Source: Cephalotus follicularis (Eukaryota > Streptophyta > Magnoliopsida > Oxalidales > Cephalotaceae). Taken from it: 64,000 bases of DNA. The stretch covers positions 186,001-250,000 of the forward strand of contig BDDD01001639.1 in assembly GCA_001972305.1 (NCBI GenBank). Reading direction: 5' to 3'. Below, in pieces: positions 30,524-41,232 of this stretch (position 1 is the first letter of the stretch; each line of letters starts with the position of its first letter). Under the pieces are notes generated by a model. The model did no database searches. It saw only the letters and a list, made by a program, of their open reading frames with translations, and was not told where the DNA came from. Made by a program: the position numbers and the translations under genes.

Positions 30524-32758
30524 TGTTAGGTGAGATGACCCGACAAACCATTAGATGAACTGTCGTATTGTATCGATCTATATACATAAACAATCTTATT
30601 CATTATATATAAAAAAATGTGATAATTTCTTATGGCAATATCATTTGTATTTTATCACTTAATTGAAATAGTTTATTATTTACCTACTTACACTTGTGAT
30701 GGCCTGACATAATGTTGGATGCCTAGCATGGAGACTGTGAGATTGGTTACCTTATTCCTTATGTCGAATTAGTTCCAAGTCATAGGTTCACTTTGTGGGC
30801 ATTAGTGAACCGGATAGACTTGCGCGTATGTTGCCTGCTCATGAAATTGGAGGATGGATTCTCTCACTACCATCTGTGTTAGACACTAGGGCAAATACAA
30901 GGTGCACGCTGGGAGCGTGTACACTGAACTAGATCCGCGTAGGAAACACTGTTTGGATAGTCGCTATTCTCGTGTCAGTAGTAACTCCTACTTGTCGATG
31001 TTGTGTATAAGTGTTAGTCACTTAGCATGTGCTCAAACTCGTTTGATCCTTAGACCTGAGCGACTGCTCTATATTGTATTGAGACTGTTATGCTTTGATC
31101 TTCATCTTACTCAGTTCTTGCGCAGGACTGGCAATCGGGTGGTATTTGGGTATGATCGAATCTATACGAATATAAGCGAGTGCGCAATAAGGGATTGTCA
31201 CACCTGAGCGAAGGTGATCGACCATATTATGATCTGATTGTACTTTAGACTTATGAAATCATTGGTCAAGGTTGAGGTAGACTAGAAATTAGATTTCTAG
31301 AAAGTTTACCAAATGTCCTAGTGATGATCAGATATTTTAGTCATTGAGGTATTATCTAGGGTTGACACGTATCATTACCCTAGACCTCAATCGGGGCCAA
31401 GTATGATAAGGGATTATAGTGCACGTGAATCGATAACTTATAAAGTCTTGTGTTAGATGGTGTGTAATAAATTATGGAAAAATTAATTAGATTAATTTTT
31501 TTCATATGGATAATATTAGATATTATTTCGAGAGTATTTAAATTGGTCTAGGATTATTTAGAATGGCTAAACCGGACCCTAGGGGTATTTCTGTAATTTA
31601 TGAACACCTCTTATTTTAACCAATATTTTGTAGGATCCCTGCCCAATAATGATTAGTTCTTTAATATGTTGGACATATTAAGTCTTGGTGTAATTTTATC
31701 AAATATCGGTTAAGTGGATTTTACATTTTAAGGAAACATATTTGTTTAATCTTACTTAATCAATATTCGAATGATACAGGAAATCACTAAAAGAGTTAGA
31801 CTCAATTTGCTTCACTTGCCAGTCAAAGCGTCGACGCCTTCTGGGAAAGCGTCGACGCATAATATTAGACAAAGTGTTGACGCCTTCTGGGAAGCGGCGA
31901 CGCTTAACACTTGTATAGGCATTAATGTCTTTTACAAAGACGTCGACGTTTAATGCCATGTTATATATAAACATCGACGCTTTTGTTGAAAGTGTCGACG
32001 CTTTGTGCGAGTTTTGCAACCTGTGCACGATCACACATCATGGGCACGTTCTCTCTGTAATCTCCTGTCGGTTTCTCACGTCCATACATGATATGTACAC
32101 GTGGGGATCATGGCTTTGAAACCCCGGGGAGTTAGCACCATGATCCCTAGTGTATGGGAGAGTGGGAGAGAGGGAAATGAGGCTGGTGAGAAGCAAAATT
32201 TGGAGAAAACTAGTTTATCCGAGAGAGATTTTTTTTCTGGGAAAAGAAGTTCGAAGTTTCCTCTGCAAAGTGTCGATTCCCTTCATTGATATACACCAAG
32301 TTAGTGCTTATCTATGGTGGATTGTTTTTTACTTCTCTTGTCAATCACAATTTACTCTTCCTAAGCTTAAAGAGTGTGTGTGTGTGAATTGTGTGTTCTT
32401 GCTAGCTGTCCAACCTTCTGGCAGGAGTTGTAGCAGTTCGAATTGGAGGACAACAACCAAGGAATCTTCCCAAGCGTGTAGCGACAGAGAAAGAAGGAGC
32501 CATCACCTGTTGGTATATCTTCTTGTCTCCATCTCTTGTTGCCATGCTTGTGTGTCACCTTTGCATGCCATTGGTGACACTAATTCAATTAAGTTGATTA
32601 TGTGGTGATTCTTGTAGCTTGTGTTCATGACATTATGGACTGGTCTTGTTTGTTTAGGGTGTTTATTCCACTGCCATTTATGCTCTTAAAGTTTTGTTTT
32701 ACACCCGTTATACCTTAGTCCATTTTTGGCATTGGAAATGGTTTTTCTGTTTACATCA
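30524..32758. mobile_element. Solo LTR 2, 2,235 bp, TSD ATTTG
   Basis: It starts TGTTAGGTGA, ends TTTACATCA, and is flanked by perfect ATTTG (30519-30523 and 32759-32763). The empty site is visible in the related Tat sequence near 53926, where GCTATTTGGCCC is uninterrupted. The sequence around 30770-31230 (CCAAGTCATAGGTTCACTTT, GAGTGCGCAA, GTCACACC) matches solo LTR 5 (57662-60137), so both belong to one LTR superfamily. It contains a palindrome cluster at 31825-32012. No coding gene. Confidence 0.9.
31825..32012. repeat. GCGTCGACGC palindrome cluster in solo LTR 2
   Basis: Exact GCGTCGACGC occurs at 31828-31837 and 31849-31858, followed by GTGTTGACGCC, GCGGCGACGCTT, GACGTCGACGTT, ACATCGACGCTT and GTGTCGACGCTT. 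Seven units lie in about 190 bp. Confidence 0.85.
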
Positions 32759-32929
32759 ATTTGGCCCAACTCTAGTATTAATTATGGCATGACAGAGCAA
32801 TCATTTTTCGGTTTGTGTCTTTTCACTTGCCTCCCATAGCCCCTTCGTTTCCTGCACCTGATTTGGCGGGATGATCACATCCGTTAAATCTTACAGAGAT
32901 CACATGGTTTGAAATCAACTTAGCCTCTT

Positions 32930-33288
32930 TAAATTGCTCTTTCTTCTTGGAGAAGTTTCTTTACGCTTCTTCAGATTTCAAAGCCTTTACTCTCCTGAAA
33001 CTTTCGATCTTCCAAACTTCCAATCAACTTCCCTTCGAATTTTCTTTGCAAACATCCCAGGTGAGCCGTTTTCTTCCATTTGCTTTGCAAAATTGTTTAG
33101 GCGCCTCTATGGTTTTTCTTGGCATCTCATCTTCTCTCCTTCTCTCTCCTCTTTGCGAATCTCCAGATGGCTAGGGTTAAGCAAACTGCCAGACAAACTA
33201 CTACCCCTACGGAGGTAGGCCGTATGACCGAGGGAGTGACCGTCGCTGAGCGTCCTCTTGGTGTAGAGGAGGCCATGGATGCCGCCGC
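32930..33288 (+). pseudogene. Antisense accessory gene of Tat element 1, first exon only
   Basis: It is homologous to 54110-54460. A leader ends at CATCCCAG|GTGAGC (33060/33061), and an apparent 106-nt intron ends CTCCAG just before ATG 33167. The protein begins MARVKQTARQTTTPTEVGRM and is cut at 33288 by the SIRE element, after AMDAA. The N-terminus resembles the histone H3 tail. It is antisense relative to the Tat gag-pol and next to that element's 3' LTR, where Tat-group elements can carry an extra antisense gene. Confidence 0.7.
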
Positions 33289-34640
33289 TGTGACATTTAT
33301 GTCTCAATCCGGGTTTTGATAATAACATATTTGTATTTAACAAAGTTTCTTTTTGTGCAAGTTAAAATAAAAAGTTGTAAAGTCAAAACAGGAAAATGCA
33401 GATACATGTCTAAGCATCGACGGTTACAATGAAACCATCAGCGCTTTGTGAGACCTTCGACGCCCAAGTCCAAAGCGTCAGCAGTTGAAGCATTTTGAGC
33501 AAAGGAGAAATTGTTCAAACGGTTGACGCTCTAAGGAAAGCGTCTGCACTTTGAGATAAAGCGCCAGGGCTTAAGGGCCTTATATCAACGATTAAAACAG
33601 AAGTTTTTAGAGCCAATGAATTCGACCAAAGCGGCGACGCTCAGAAGAAAGCGTTAGCTCTTTGAACCAAGACGTCAGCGGTCAAGCACTCGACATCAGC
33701 GGTTAAAAACAGAAACTTTTGGGCCAATTAAAATTGCTCAAAGCGGCGACGCTCAACACAAACCGTCAGCACTTTGAGGGAAACCGTCGACTCCAAATTC
33801 AAGACCGTCAGCGTTTGGAACAGAACTTTCATATTCAAATTTCCAACGGACACTTAAGCGGCAACGCTTTGAAGAACAACGTCGACGCTTTGCGCGCAGG
33901 GAACAAATTACTGACAGCATTTTTAATGTACCATTTATTGAAGGAACAAGTCTCAAGACATAAATACAACTTCCAATACTGAAGTTACAACTCTCAAGGC
34001 TGAAGGAACAACTTTCAACACAAAAGTAGATATTCCCAAGGTCCAAACATCAAGTCTATTAAAAATCACATCAACTACAAACAAAGAGGAAGAAGAAATT
34101 GAAAAGAAAAACAAGATCATTCAAGCAAGAGATTATCAAGAGCAAAATCCACTTTCATATCAACAGAAAAGCAAGAACAAGTTTTCTTTATCTATTATTG
34201 AGCAATCAAATTCCTTGTAATCAAAATAGCAATATCAAACCTTTGAGAGGTTACACAAAACACATATCATTTTTTTGTAATCCACACTTAGGCGAGTGAA
34301 CCCTAAAGTGAAGAAATGGGAGTGAACCCTTGTGATTGAGGTCAATCACAGAAGATTGTAAGGTGCACCGAACAGCCCCCGTAAACATATTCGGAGATTG
34401 TATTAGGGTGGAATACTAGTGGAATCTCAAGGAGGACATTGGGAAAGTGGACGTAGGCATGATCTTTGCCGAACCACTATAAAATATGTTTGCATCTCTC
34501 TAACATTTTCTCCTCAATTACTTTATTTATTTATTGCTTATTTATTTTGTGTTCATTGCTTAATTTGTTTAATCTGAAAATTTTAATTAATTAATTAAAA
34601 ACTACAATTCACCCCCCCCCCCCCATTTGTAGTTTATTCA
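33289..34640 (+). repeat. 5' LTR of SIRE-type element
   Basis: It starts TGTGACATTTATGTCTC and ends TTTATTCA. It contains a dense GTCGACGC-type cluster (33412-33898) and a run of 13 C (34612-34624). The other LTR has TGCCCC at the place of that C run. Confidence 0.9.
33412..33898. repeat. GTCGACGC/GTCAGCGC motif cluster in SIRE 5' LTR
   Basis: More than 15 degenerate units occur, for example AAGCATCGACGG, CGGTTGACGCTC, AAAGCGGCGACGCTC (twice), AACCGTCGACTCC and AACGTCGACGCTTTG. Many alternate with the half-palindrome CGTCAGCGCTTTG. The same cluster recurs at 43255-43733 in the 3' LTR. Confidence 0.8.
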
Positions 34641-34698
34641 ATTGGTATCAGAGCAGTAGGCTTATTATTCTTAAATGTTAGAGCCTTTAACGATCTAA

Positions 34699-36191
34699 AT
34701 GACAATGAACATGAATAACGTAGAGAGTCAAAACATATCAAAACCTCCATTTTTTTATGGAAATAATTATAGCCATTGGAAGGCAAAAATGACCATCTTT
34801 ATTCAATCCCTAAATTACAACTTCTGGGACCTAATTGTTGACGGTCCACATCTACCTTCTATTAAATATGAAAACGGTGAAGTCATTCATAAACCTAGAA
34901 ATACGTACAATGATGATGATATAAGGAGAGTACAATTGAACGCTAAAGCAAAATACGTCATAATTTGTGCCATAAACTCTAGTGAATTTAATAGAGTTTC
35001 TTCTTGCAATTCCGCTAAAAAAATGTGGGATAGACTCGAAGTCACCTACGAAGGTACAAACCAAGTAAAAGATGCTACAATAAGCATGTGAGTTCATGAC
35101 TATAAATTGTTCTCAATAAATGAAGATGAGGACATTAAATACATGTTTACTAGATTTACTAACATTATCAATGCATTGCAATCTCTTGATAACACATATT
35201 CTAATAGTGAATTGGTAAGAAAGATTCTTAGATGCTTGCCAAGATCATGATTGCCCAAGGTCATCACAATTGAAGAGGCAAAGAATCTAAGCATCCTTCC
35301 CTTGGAGGATCTACTAGGATCACTAATGACCCATGAGCTAACAATGTAAAAGAGAGTCAATGATGAAGAGAAGGAGAAAAAGAAGAAAAATGCGGTAGCC
35401 CTAAAATCATTAGAAATTGATGACTTCGATGATAATGAAGATGATGATGATGATGACCTTGCTCTCTTCACAAGAAAGTTCAAGAAGTTCCTTGCCAACA
35501 AAAAGAAGTTTGGTGGAAAATCAAACAAGAAATTCCATCAAAAGGGAGAGTCAAGCAAAAAGGAATAAGTCGTTTGTTACGAATGCAATAAGTCTGGGCA
35601 TTACAAGAGCGATTGCCCCCGACTAAAGAAGAAGGAGTTCATGAAGAAGAAGAAAGCAATGGTCACTACTTGGGATGATAGCGACGAATCAAGCTCGGAT
35701 GAGGACACATGGGAACAAGTAGCTCAATTGGCGTTGATGGCTTTCGAGGAAGAAGATGAGGAGGAAAATGAAGAGGTAACTTATGATGAACTTATTATTA
35801 TGTGTGAGAAATATAATTCTATGATTGCTTCTTTAAAGAAAAAGGTCAAAACTTTAACAAATGAAAATGATGAATTAAAAACAATTGATTTGACTAAGGA
35901 AATAAATTCTAAGGCTGAATAAATAGATTTTCTAGAAAATGAAGTAGGTCACTTAGAAGAGGAAAATAAAAATCTCAAGGTAGAAATAGAAGCCCTAAAG
36001 AAAACGTTCTCAAAATTCTCTAATACTAGTGAAAAGCTAGAAAACCTTTTAGGGATGCAAAGATGTGTATTTGACAAAGCGGGATTAGGATATGAAGAGA
36101 TGACCAATGTAAAACTATATCAAAACTTCTTTGAAAGGAAAGAAATAATAGAAAAAGAAAAATTAGAAAAATTCTCTTTTAAGAAAAAAAA
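34699..36191 (+). pseudogene. SIRE gag
   Basis: The start MTMNMNNVESQNISKPPFFY at 34699 is followed by NYSHWKAKMTIFIQS, the usual gag landmark (DUF4219/UBN2 type). In-frame stops lie at 35089, near 35249, near 35347, near 35566 and 35920. A CCHC knuckle CYECNKSGHYKSDC (about 35577-35618) is followed by an acidic patch and a predicted coiled coil (KKVKTLTNENDEL, ENEVGHLEEENKNLKVEIE). Near 36183-36191 a run of A shifts the frame into the knuckle array. Confidence 0.85.
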
Positions 36192-36194
36192 GTT

Positions 36195-36638
36195 ATGAAA
36201 GTTACTTGTGAGTATTGTGGTAAGATAGGACATAAATCTTCTTCTTGTTATCATAAAAGAAATGCCATGATGAAGAGAAATGATATTAATTCTTGTAATT
36301 ATTGCGGTAAATATGGACATGCATCATCTCTATGCTTTCATAAGAAAAATGCTATGAACAAGAAAAGGATAAATACTTCTTGTGACCATTGTGGTAAACT
36401 CGGACTTACATCATTCTCTTGTTTTCATAAAAGAATTATCATGCATAATAGAAAAATAAATGTATCTTGTAATAACTGTGGTAAACTAGGACATGTTTCC
36501 ACTTCTTGCTTTTATAAGAAAAATATTTTGAACGACTCAAACTTTGTTAGAATAAAGAAAAGTTGGGTTCCGAAAGGAACCATTGTAACTAACTCCAAGG
36601 GACCCAAGATTAGCTGGGTACCTCAAACAAACACTTAA
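36195..36638 (+). pseudogene. SIRE gag C-terminus: array of four 29-residue CCHC zinc-knuckle repeats
   Basis: Four tandem units of exactly 29 residues (87 bp; 36207-36554) begin CEYCGKIGHKSSSC, CNYCGKYGHASSLC, CDHCGKLGLTSFSC and CNNCGKLGHVSTSC. Each is followed by a basic linker such as YHKRNAMMKRNDINS. Units 1, 2 and 4 keep CX2CX4HX4C; unit 3 has Leu for the metal-binding His. The tail KSWVPKGT…ISWVPQTNT matches the gag-protease spacer of SIRE elements. The role would be RNA binding and packaging. The frame is open, but upstream gag is broken. Confidence 0.85.
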
Positions 36639-36659
36639 ATTTATGTTTTGTAGACATGC

Positions 36660-38234
36660 CTGAAGGCACTATCCAAGAAAACGGAATGGTACTTGGATAG
36701 TGGGTGCTCCAAGCATATGACGGGTGACAAAAACCTTTTTGTCAACTTTGAGTCGAAGGAATGTTACATTTGGAGATAATGCTAAAGGAAAGATTATGGG
36801 CTTTGGCTCCATAGGTAACAATCTAACTCTTATTCATAATGTATTATATGTAAATGGGTTAAAACACAATCTCTTGAGCATAAGTTAATTATGTGACAAG
36901 GATTGTAAAGTCACTTTCGAAAAGGATGTTTGTAGAGTAATAGACATCAACTCTAACCAAACTAAATTCATTGGACTTAGACAAGAAAATGTATATATTG
37001 TAGATTTAGATGACTTACAAAATGTTAAATGTCTAGTTTCCTTAAATGTAGATAGTTGGCTATGGCATAGGAGATTAGGTCATGTAGGTATATGAAAAAT
37101 ATTACAAAGCTTTTAAAACATGAATTAGTTAAGGGTCTTCCCAAACTTAGCTTTGAAAATGATAAAATTTGTGACGCATGTCAATATGGAAAACAAACTA
37201 GGGCATCCTTTAAGAATAAAGACATAGTCTCTACATCTAGGCATTGCAACTCTTACACAGATTTATTTGGTCCTATTGATATTAGAAGTCTATGTGGTAA
37301 ATCTTATGCCATGGTCATAGTAGATAATTATTCTAGATATACATGGACTATTTTTCTTACCCATAAAAGTGAAGCCTTTAAAGAGTTTTTAAGTTTTTGT
37401 AAAATTGTTCAAAAAGAAAAGGACACTTCTATCTTTAAAATTAGAAGTGATCATGGAAAATAATTTGAAAATAATCTTTTTGAAAACTTTTGTAATGAAA
37501 ACGGATTTACACATGAGTTCTCCACTCCTAGAACACCTCAACAAAATGGGGTTATTGAAAGGAAAAATAGGACTCTACAAGAAAAGTGTATAACACTTTT
37601 AAATAAAAATAATTTGCCAAAATATTTTTGGACAGAAACGATAAATATTTCGTGTTATATCCTAAATCATATATCGATAAGACCAATTCTCAAAAAGACT
37701 CCATATGAATTATGGAGGGGGAGAAAGCCTAACATTGGTTACTTTCATGCATTCGGATGCAAATGCTTTTTCCACAACAATGGGAAGGACCATCTCGGTA
37801 AGTTCGACTCCAAAGTCGACGAAGGTATTTTTCTTGGATACTCAACCTCTAGTAGAGCTTATAGATGCTTTAATAAAAAAACTTTACTTGTTGAAGAGTC
37901 TATGCATGTAGTCTCTGATGAAACTAACCCGAAACTTCCAAAGGAAGTTATAAATGTTGATTCTTTAGATTTTATAGAAAATAAAATTGATGAACTAAAT
38001 CTAAGTGATAACAAGAAAGAGGAATCTATAAATGAAAAATCACCTCAAAGCTATCAAGAAGCTTTACACAATAACACTTTGAAGGTAGTAAGAGATCACC
38101 CCCACGAAGCAATCTTAGGTAATCCTAGACTAGGAGTAATTACTGGGTCTAGTTTGAATCATAACTATATTGCATTCTTATCTCAAATAGAACCTAGAAA
38201 TATAGAAGATGCCGAAAAGACGAAAATTGGATAA
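36660..38234 (+). pseudogene. SIRE protease and integrase
   Basis: The protease core WYLDSGCSKHMTGD (near 36692) has the DSG triad. Frameshifts follow. The integrase N-terminus includes LWHRRLGHVG (37062) and CDACQYGKQTRASFK (37173). The catalytic core includes SYTDLFGP, FKIRSDHGK and TPQQNGVIERKNRTLQEK. The C-terminus includes PYELWRGRKPNIGYFHAFGC and GYSTSSRAYRCF. Stops occur near 37095 and 37461, so it is inactive. Confidence 0.85.
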
Positions 38235-39127
38235 ATGCTATGCAAGAAGAATTAAATCAATTCGAACGTAGTAAAGTATGGAACGTAGTACCTAGACCGA
38301 ATGACCAAAACATAATTGGTACTAAATGGGTTTTTCGCAATAAAGTAGATGATCAAGGAATAGTAATTAGAAACAAAGCTATGCTAGTTTCTAAAGAATA
38401 TTCCCAAGAAGAGGGAATTGACTTTGATAAATCGTATGCTCCCGTAGCTAGACTAGAGTCCATACGTATGTTACTTGCATATGCATTTTTTAAGGATTTC
38501 ATTCTTTATCAAATGGACGTTAAAAGTGCTTTTTTAAATGGTGTAATAAAGGATGAAGTTCATGTGGAACAACCTCCCAGTTTTAAAGATTCACATTTTC
38601 CAAATCACGTTTTTTAACTTTCTAAAGCTTTATATGGTTTGAAATAAGCTCGTAGAGCTTGGTATAAAAAATTAAGTGGATATTTGCTTGAAAATGGTTT
38701 TAAAAGAGGAACAATAGATATTACTCTCTTTGCGAAAACTTTTAATGAAGAAATTTTAATTGTCCAAATTTATGTTGATGATATCATTTTTGGGTCTACT
38801 AATGAAAATTTGTGCAAGAGTTTTGCTAAGATTATGCAGGACGAATTTGAAATGAGCATGATGGGAGAGCTCAATTACTTCCTAAGACTTCAAGTCAAAT
38901 AAATAAAGGATGAGATCTTCATCAACTAATCAAAGTATGTCAAAGACTTACTCAAAAGATTTGGGATGGAGAACGCCAAAAAGAGTAAGACTCCTATGAG
39001 CACAACTACGAAGCTTGATAAAGACGAGGAAGGTAAACCTATCAACCAAAAACTATATAGAAGTATGATAGGATCTTTGTCGTATTTAACGGCTAGTAGG
39101 TCTGATATTTTGTTTAGTGTTTGTTTA
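38235..39127 (+). pseudogene. SIRE reverse transcriptase, N-terminal part
   Basis: From 38238 come MQEELNQFERSKVWNVVPRP, GTKWVFRNKVDDQG, YAPVARLESIRMLLAYA and DVKSAFLNGVI. After stops near 38615 and 38645, the active-site motif YVDDIIFGS (38771) is kept. The sequence MGELNYFLRLQVK leads to further stops. RT is then cut at 39127 by a 1,073-bp solo LTR inside SDILFSVCLC. Confidence 0.85.
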
Positions 39128-40200
39128 TGTTGATGCAGAAATCCTTCTCTCAACAGTATCCTACGTGGAGGACTTTGATTTGTTAAGAGAAACGCTTGTC
39201 ACTGATGCCTTTAAGGAAGAAGCTGATCTGGGACACCTGCACAAGTAGCAACAATGGTGAAGGCCCAGGAGGTTGTTCTCCCGGGGACACTCCGACGCTC
39301 AAGTTAGTCAAGTGCAGATGGAATATTATCTCTCTTGAATGTAAAAATTGCTGACCTTTGTTCAGTATGTTGAACTTGTATTTATAGTGAATTGTTGTAA
39401 CTGGATGAGCGTGTGAATGGATGACTGTCCCCTAAGGAAATTCCGAGGATCTCGGGATTTCCCTTATCTCCACCTGAATTATCTCTTCTTTCCTTTTGTG
39501 GTAGTTGATTAGGATTCTATCTCCTTGTATGGATAGGTACTGATCCCTTGTAATCTGGTGAAGTTAATCCCCTTATCCTGTCTTCCATATTTGTTGATAG
39601 TTATCCTTATCTTTTACACTTAGAAGATAAGGGCCCTGGAATTTTAGCTAACTCCCTGTCCTCATTCCGTAAATGAGGAGGAGACCTTCTGTCCGAGGAA
39701 ATGAGCTGTTGTGAAGCCAATGAGATAGTTGGCCCCTGACCTCGAAGTCTTCTCGGCCCATAGACCTGTATTTGAATTGGATGACCTTTGGTTCTGTCTG
39801 AGGAAATAGATCTTGGAAGTGGAGCCGTTGGGCGCGTCCTCGGCACTTATGCCGAGGAGAGGTCCTCCTTGAAGTTGTTGCTTCCTCGGCTGCCTGAAAC
39901 CGGTTCACTGACTATGAAGTCACTTGTGATAGACCTCTTGTTATGTGGCCAAGGGTGTCCTCGGCTGGGTCGCTTCAGATGGTGTCCTCGGACATGGAAC
40001 CGAGGTGGATAATGTTTACACTGAAATCACTGGGTGTCCTCGGCACTTATGCCGAGGAAGAATCCTCCTTATACCACTGTTTCACAGGTCAACAGGCTTC
40101 CTCTGCCTTTACCTCATCAATTCTTGTCTCTTGAACACTTGTCTGTGTTTGCATTAGGACACGTGTCGCATCAGATTTAACTTGATTTTTTCCCATATCA
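39128..40200 (-). mobile_element. Solo LTR 3 (Tat-type), 1,073 bp, TSD GTTTA
   Basis: Read on the plus strand it starts TGTTGATGCAG and ends TTCCCATATCA, the same ends as the Tat LTRs at 51863 and 53323, so it is oriented minus. GTTTA flanks both sides (39123-39127 and 40201-40205). Removing it with one GTTTA restores the SIRE RT/RNase H frame across VCLCTRFQ. It contains two identical 20-bp hairpins exactly 200 bp apart (39838 and 40038). Confidence 0.92.
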
Positions 40201-40205
40201 GTTTA

Positions 40206-40793
40206 TGTACTAGATTTCAAGCTTCACCTAGAGAATCACATTTGCATGCAGTAAAAAGAATTTTTAAATACTTAGCCTACACACCAACCTTAGGTCTTTG
40301 GTACCCTATAAATTCTTCTTTTGACTTGCACACATACTCCGATGCCGACTTCGGAGGTTATAAAGTCGATAAAAAAATCACTAGTGGCACATGACAATTC
40401 TTAGGTAATATGCTCATCTCTTGGTTTAGCAAGAAGCAAAACTCGGTAGCACTTTCTACTACCGAAGCTGAGTATATTGCCGTTGGAAGTTGGTGCGCAC
40501 AAAAAATGTGGATGAAACAACAACTTCTTGATTATGGCTTTAAATTTGAAAAAGATCCTATTAGGTGTGACAACACTAGCGCAATCTGTTTAGGTAAAAA
40601 TCCCGTACATAATTCTAGAACCAAACATATTTACATAAGATATCACTTCATAAAAGATCACATAAAAAAAGGTGATATTGAACTTATTTTCGTACCAACT
40701 CAAGAACAAGTCGCGGACATTTTCACAAAACCTTTAGACGAACAAACCTTCTCGAAATTTAGATTGGAACTAGGTCTATGTGAAATTGAGTGA
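40206..40793 (+). pseudogene. SIRE RNase H, C-terminal pol
   Basis: It continues after the solo LTR with RFQASPRESHLHAVKRIFKY and YSDADFGGYKVDKK, then a stop at 40392. It then runs SWFSKKQNSVALSTTEAEYI, CDNTSAICLGKNPVHNSRTK and VADIFTKPLDEQTFSKFR, ending at 40793. RNase H acidic residues in DAD, EAE and CDN are kept. Confidence 0.88.
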
Positions 40794-40907
40794 TTAATAT
40801 GATTATATGCTTGTATGTTTTTGCTTGGTATACCTGAATATTGATTGTTACATCATGTGCATTCATTCATTCGCGTTATCGATAAAATGGCAGAAAAACA
40901 GAGCAAA

Positions 40908-41085
40908 GCGCCGACTCCTAGAATGTAAGCGTCGACGCTTAACACTGTACCTAAAATTAGAAATTTGCAAGGTATGCAAAGCGCCAACGCCTGAATTAAA
41001 AGCGTTAGGGATTTAAACTAAAGTTAGGGCTCGAAATTTAAAAATTCAACAAAGCGATGTCATTTTAAATAAAAGCGTCGATGCT
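40908..41085. repeat. GCGTCGACGC motifs between SIRE pol and extra ORF
   Basis: The units AAAGCGCCGACTCC, TAAGCGTCGACGCTTA (40926-40941, a perfect 16-bp palindrome), AAAGCGCCAACGCC and AAAGCGTCGATGCTTT lie outside the LTRs, in the leader before the extra ORF. Confidence 0.85.
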
Positions 41086-41232
41086 TTAGTCGAGATATAA
41101 AACAGAATCCCTCATCTGATAGTCACTTTTAACGCATAAATTTAAATCCCTAACTCCCAAAATCACTGCTCTGGCGATATCCTTACGATTTCCTGCCGAA
41201 ATCAACTTCTAGATCAAAAACCCTTGACAAAA

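Noticed and set aside
33167-33226. Histone H3 gene
   Set aside because: Only the first nine residues resemble H3; there is no KSTGGKAPRK continuation or histone fold, and the rest is a transposon protein.
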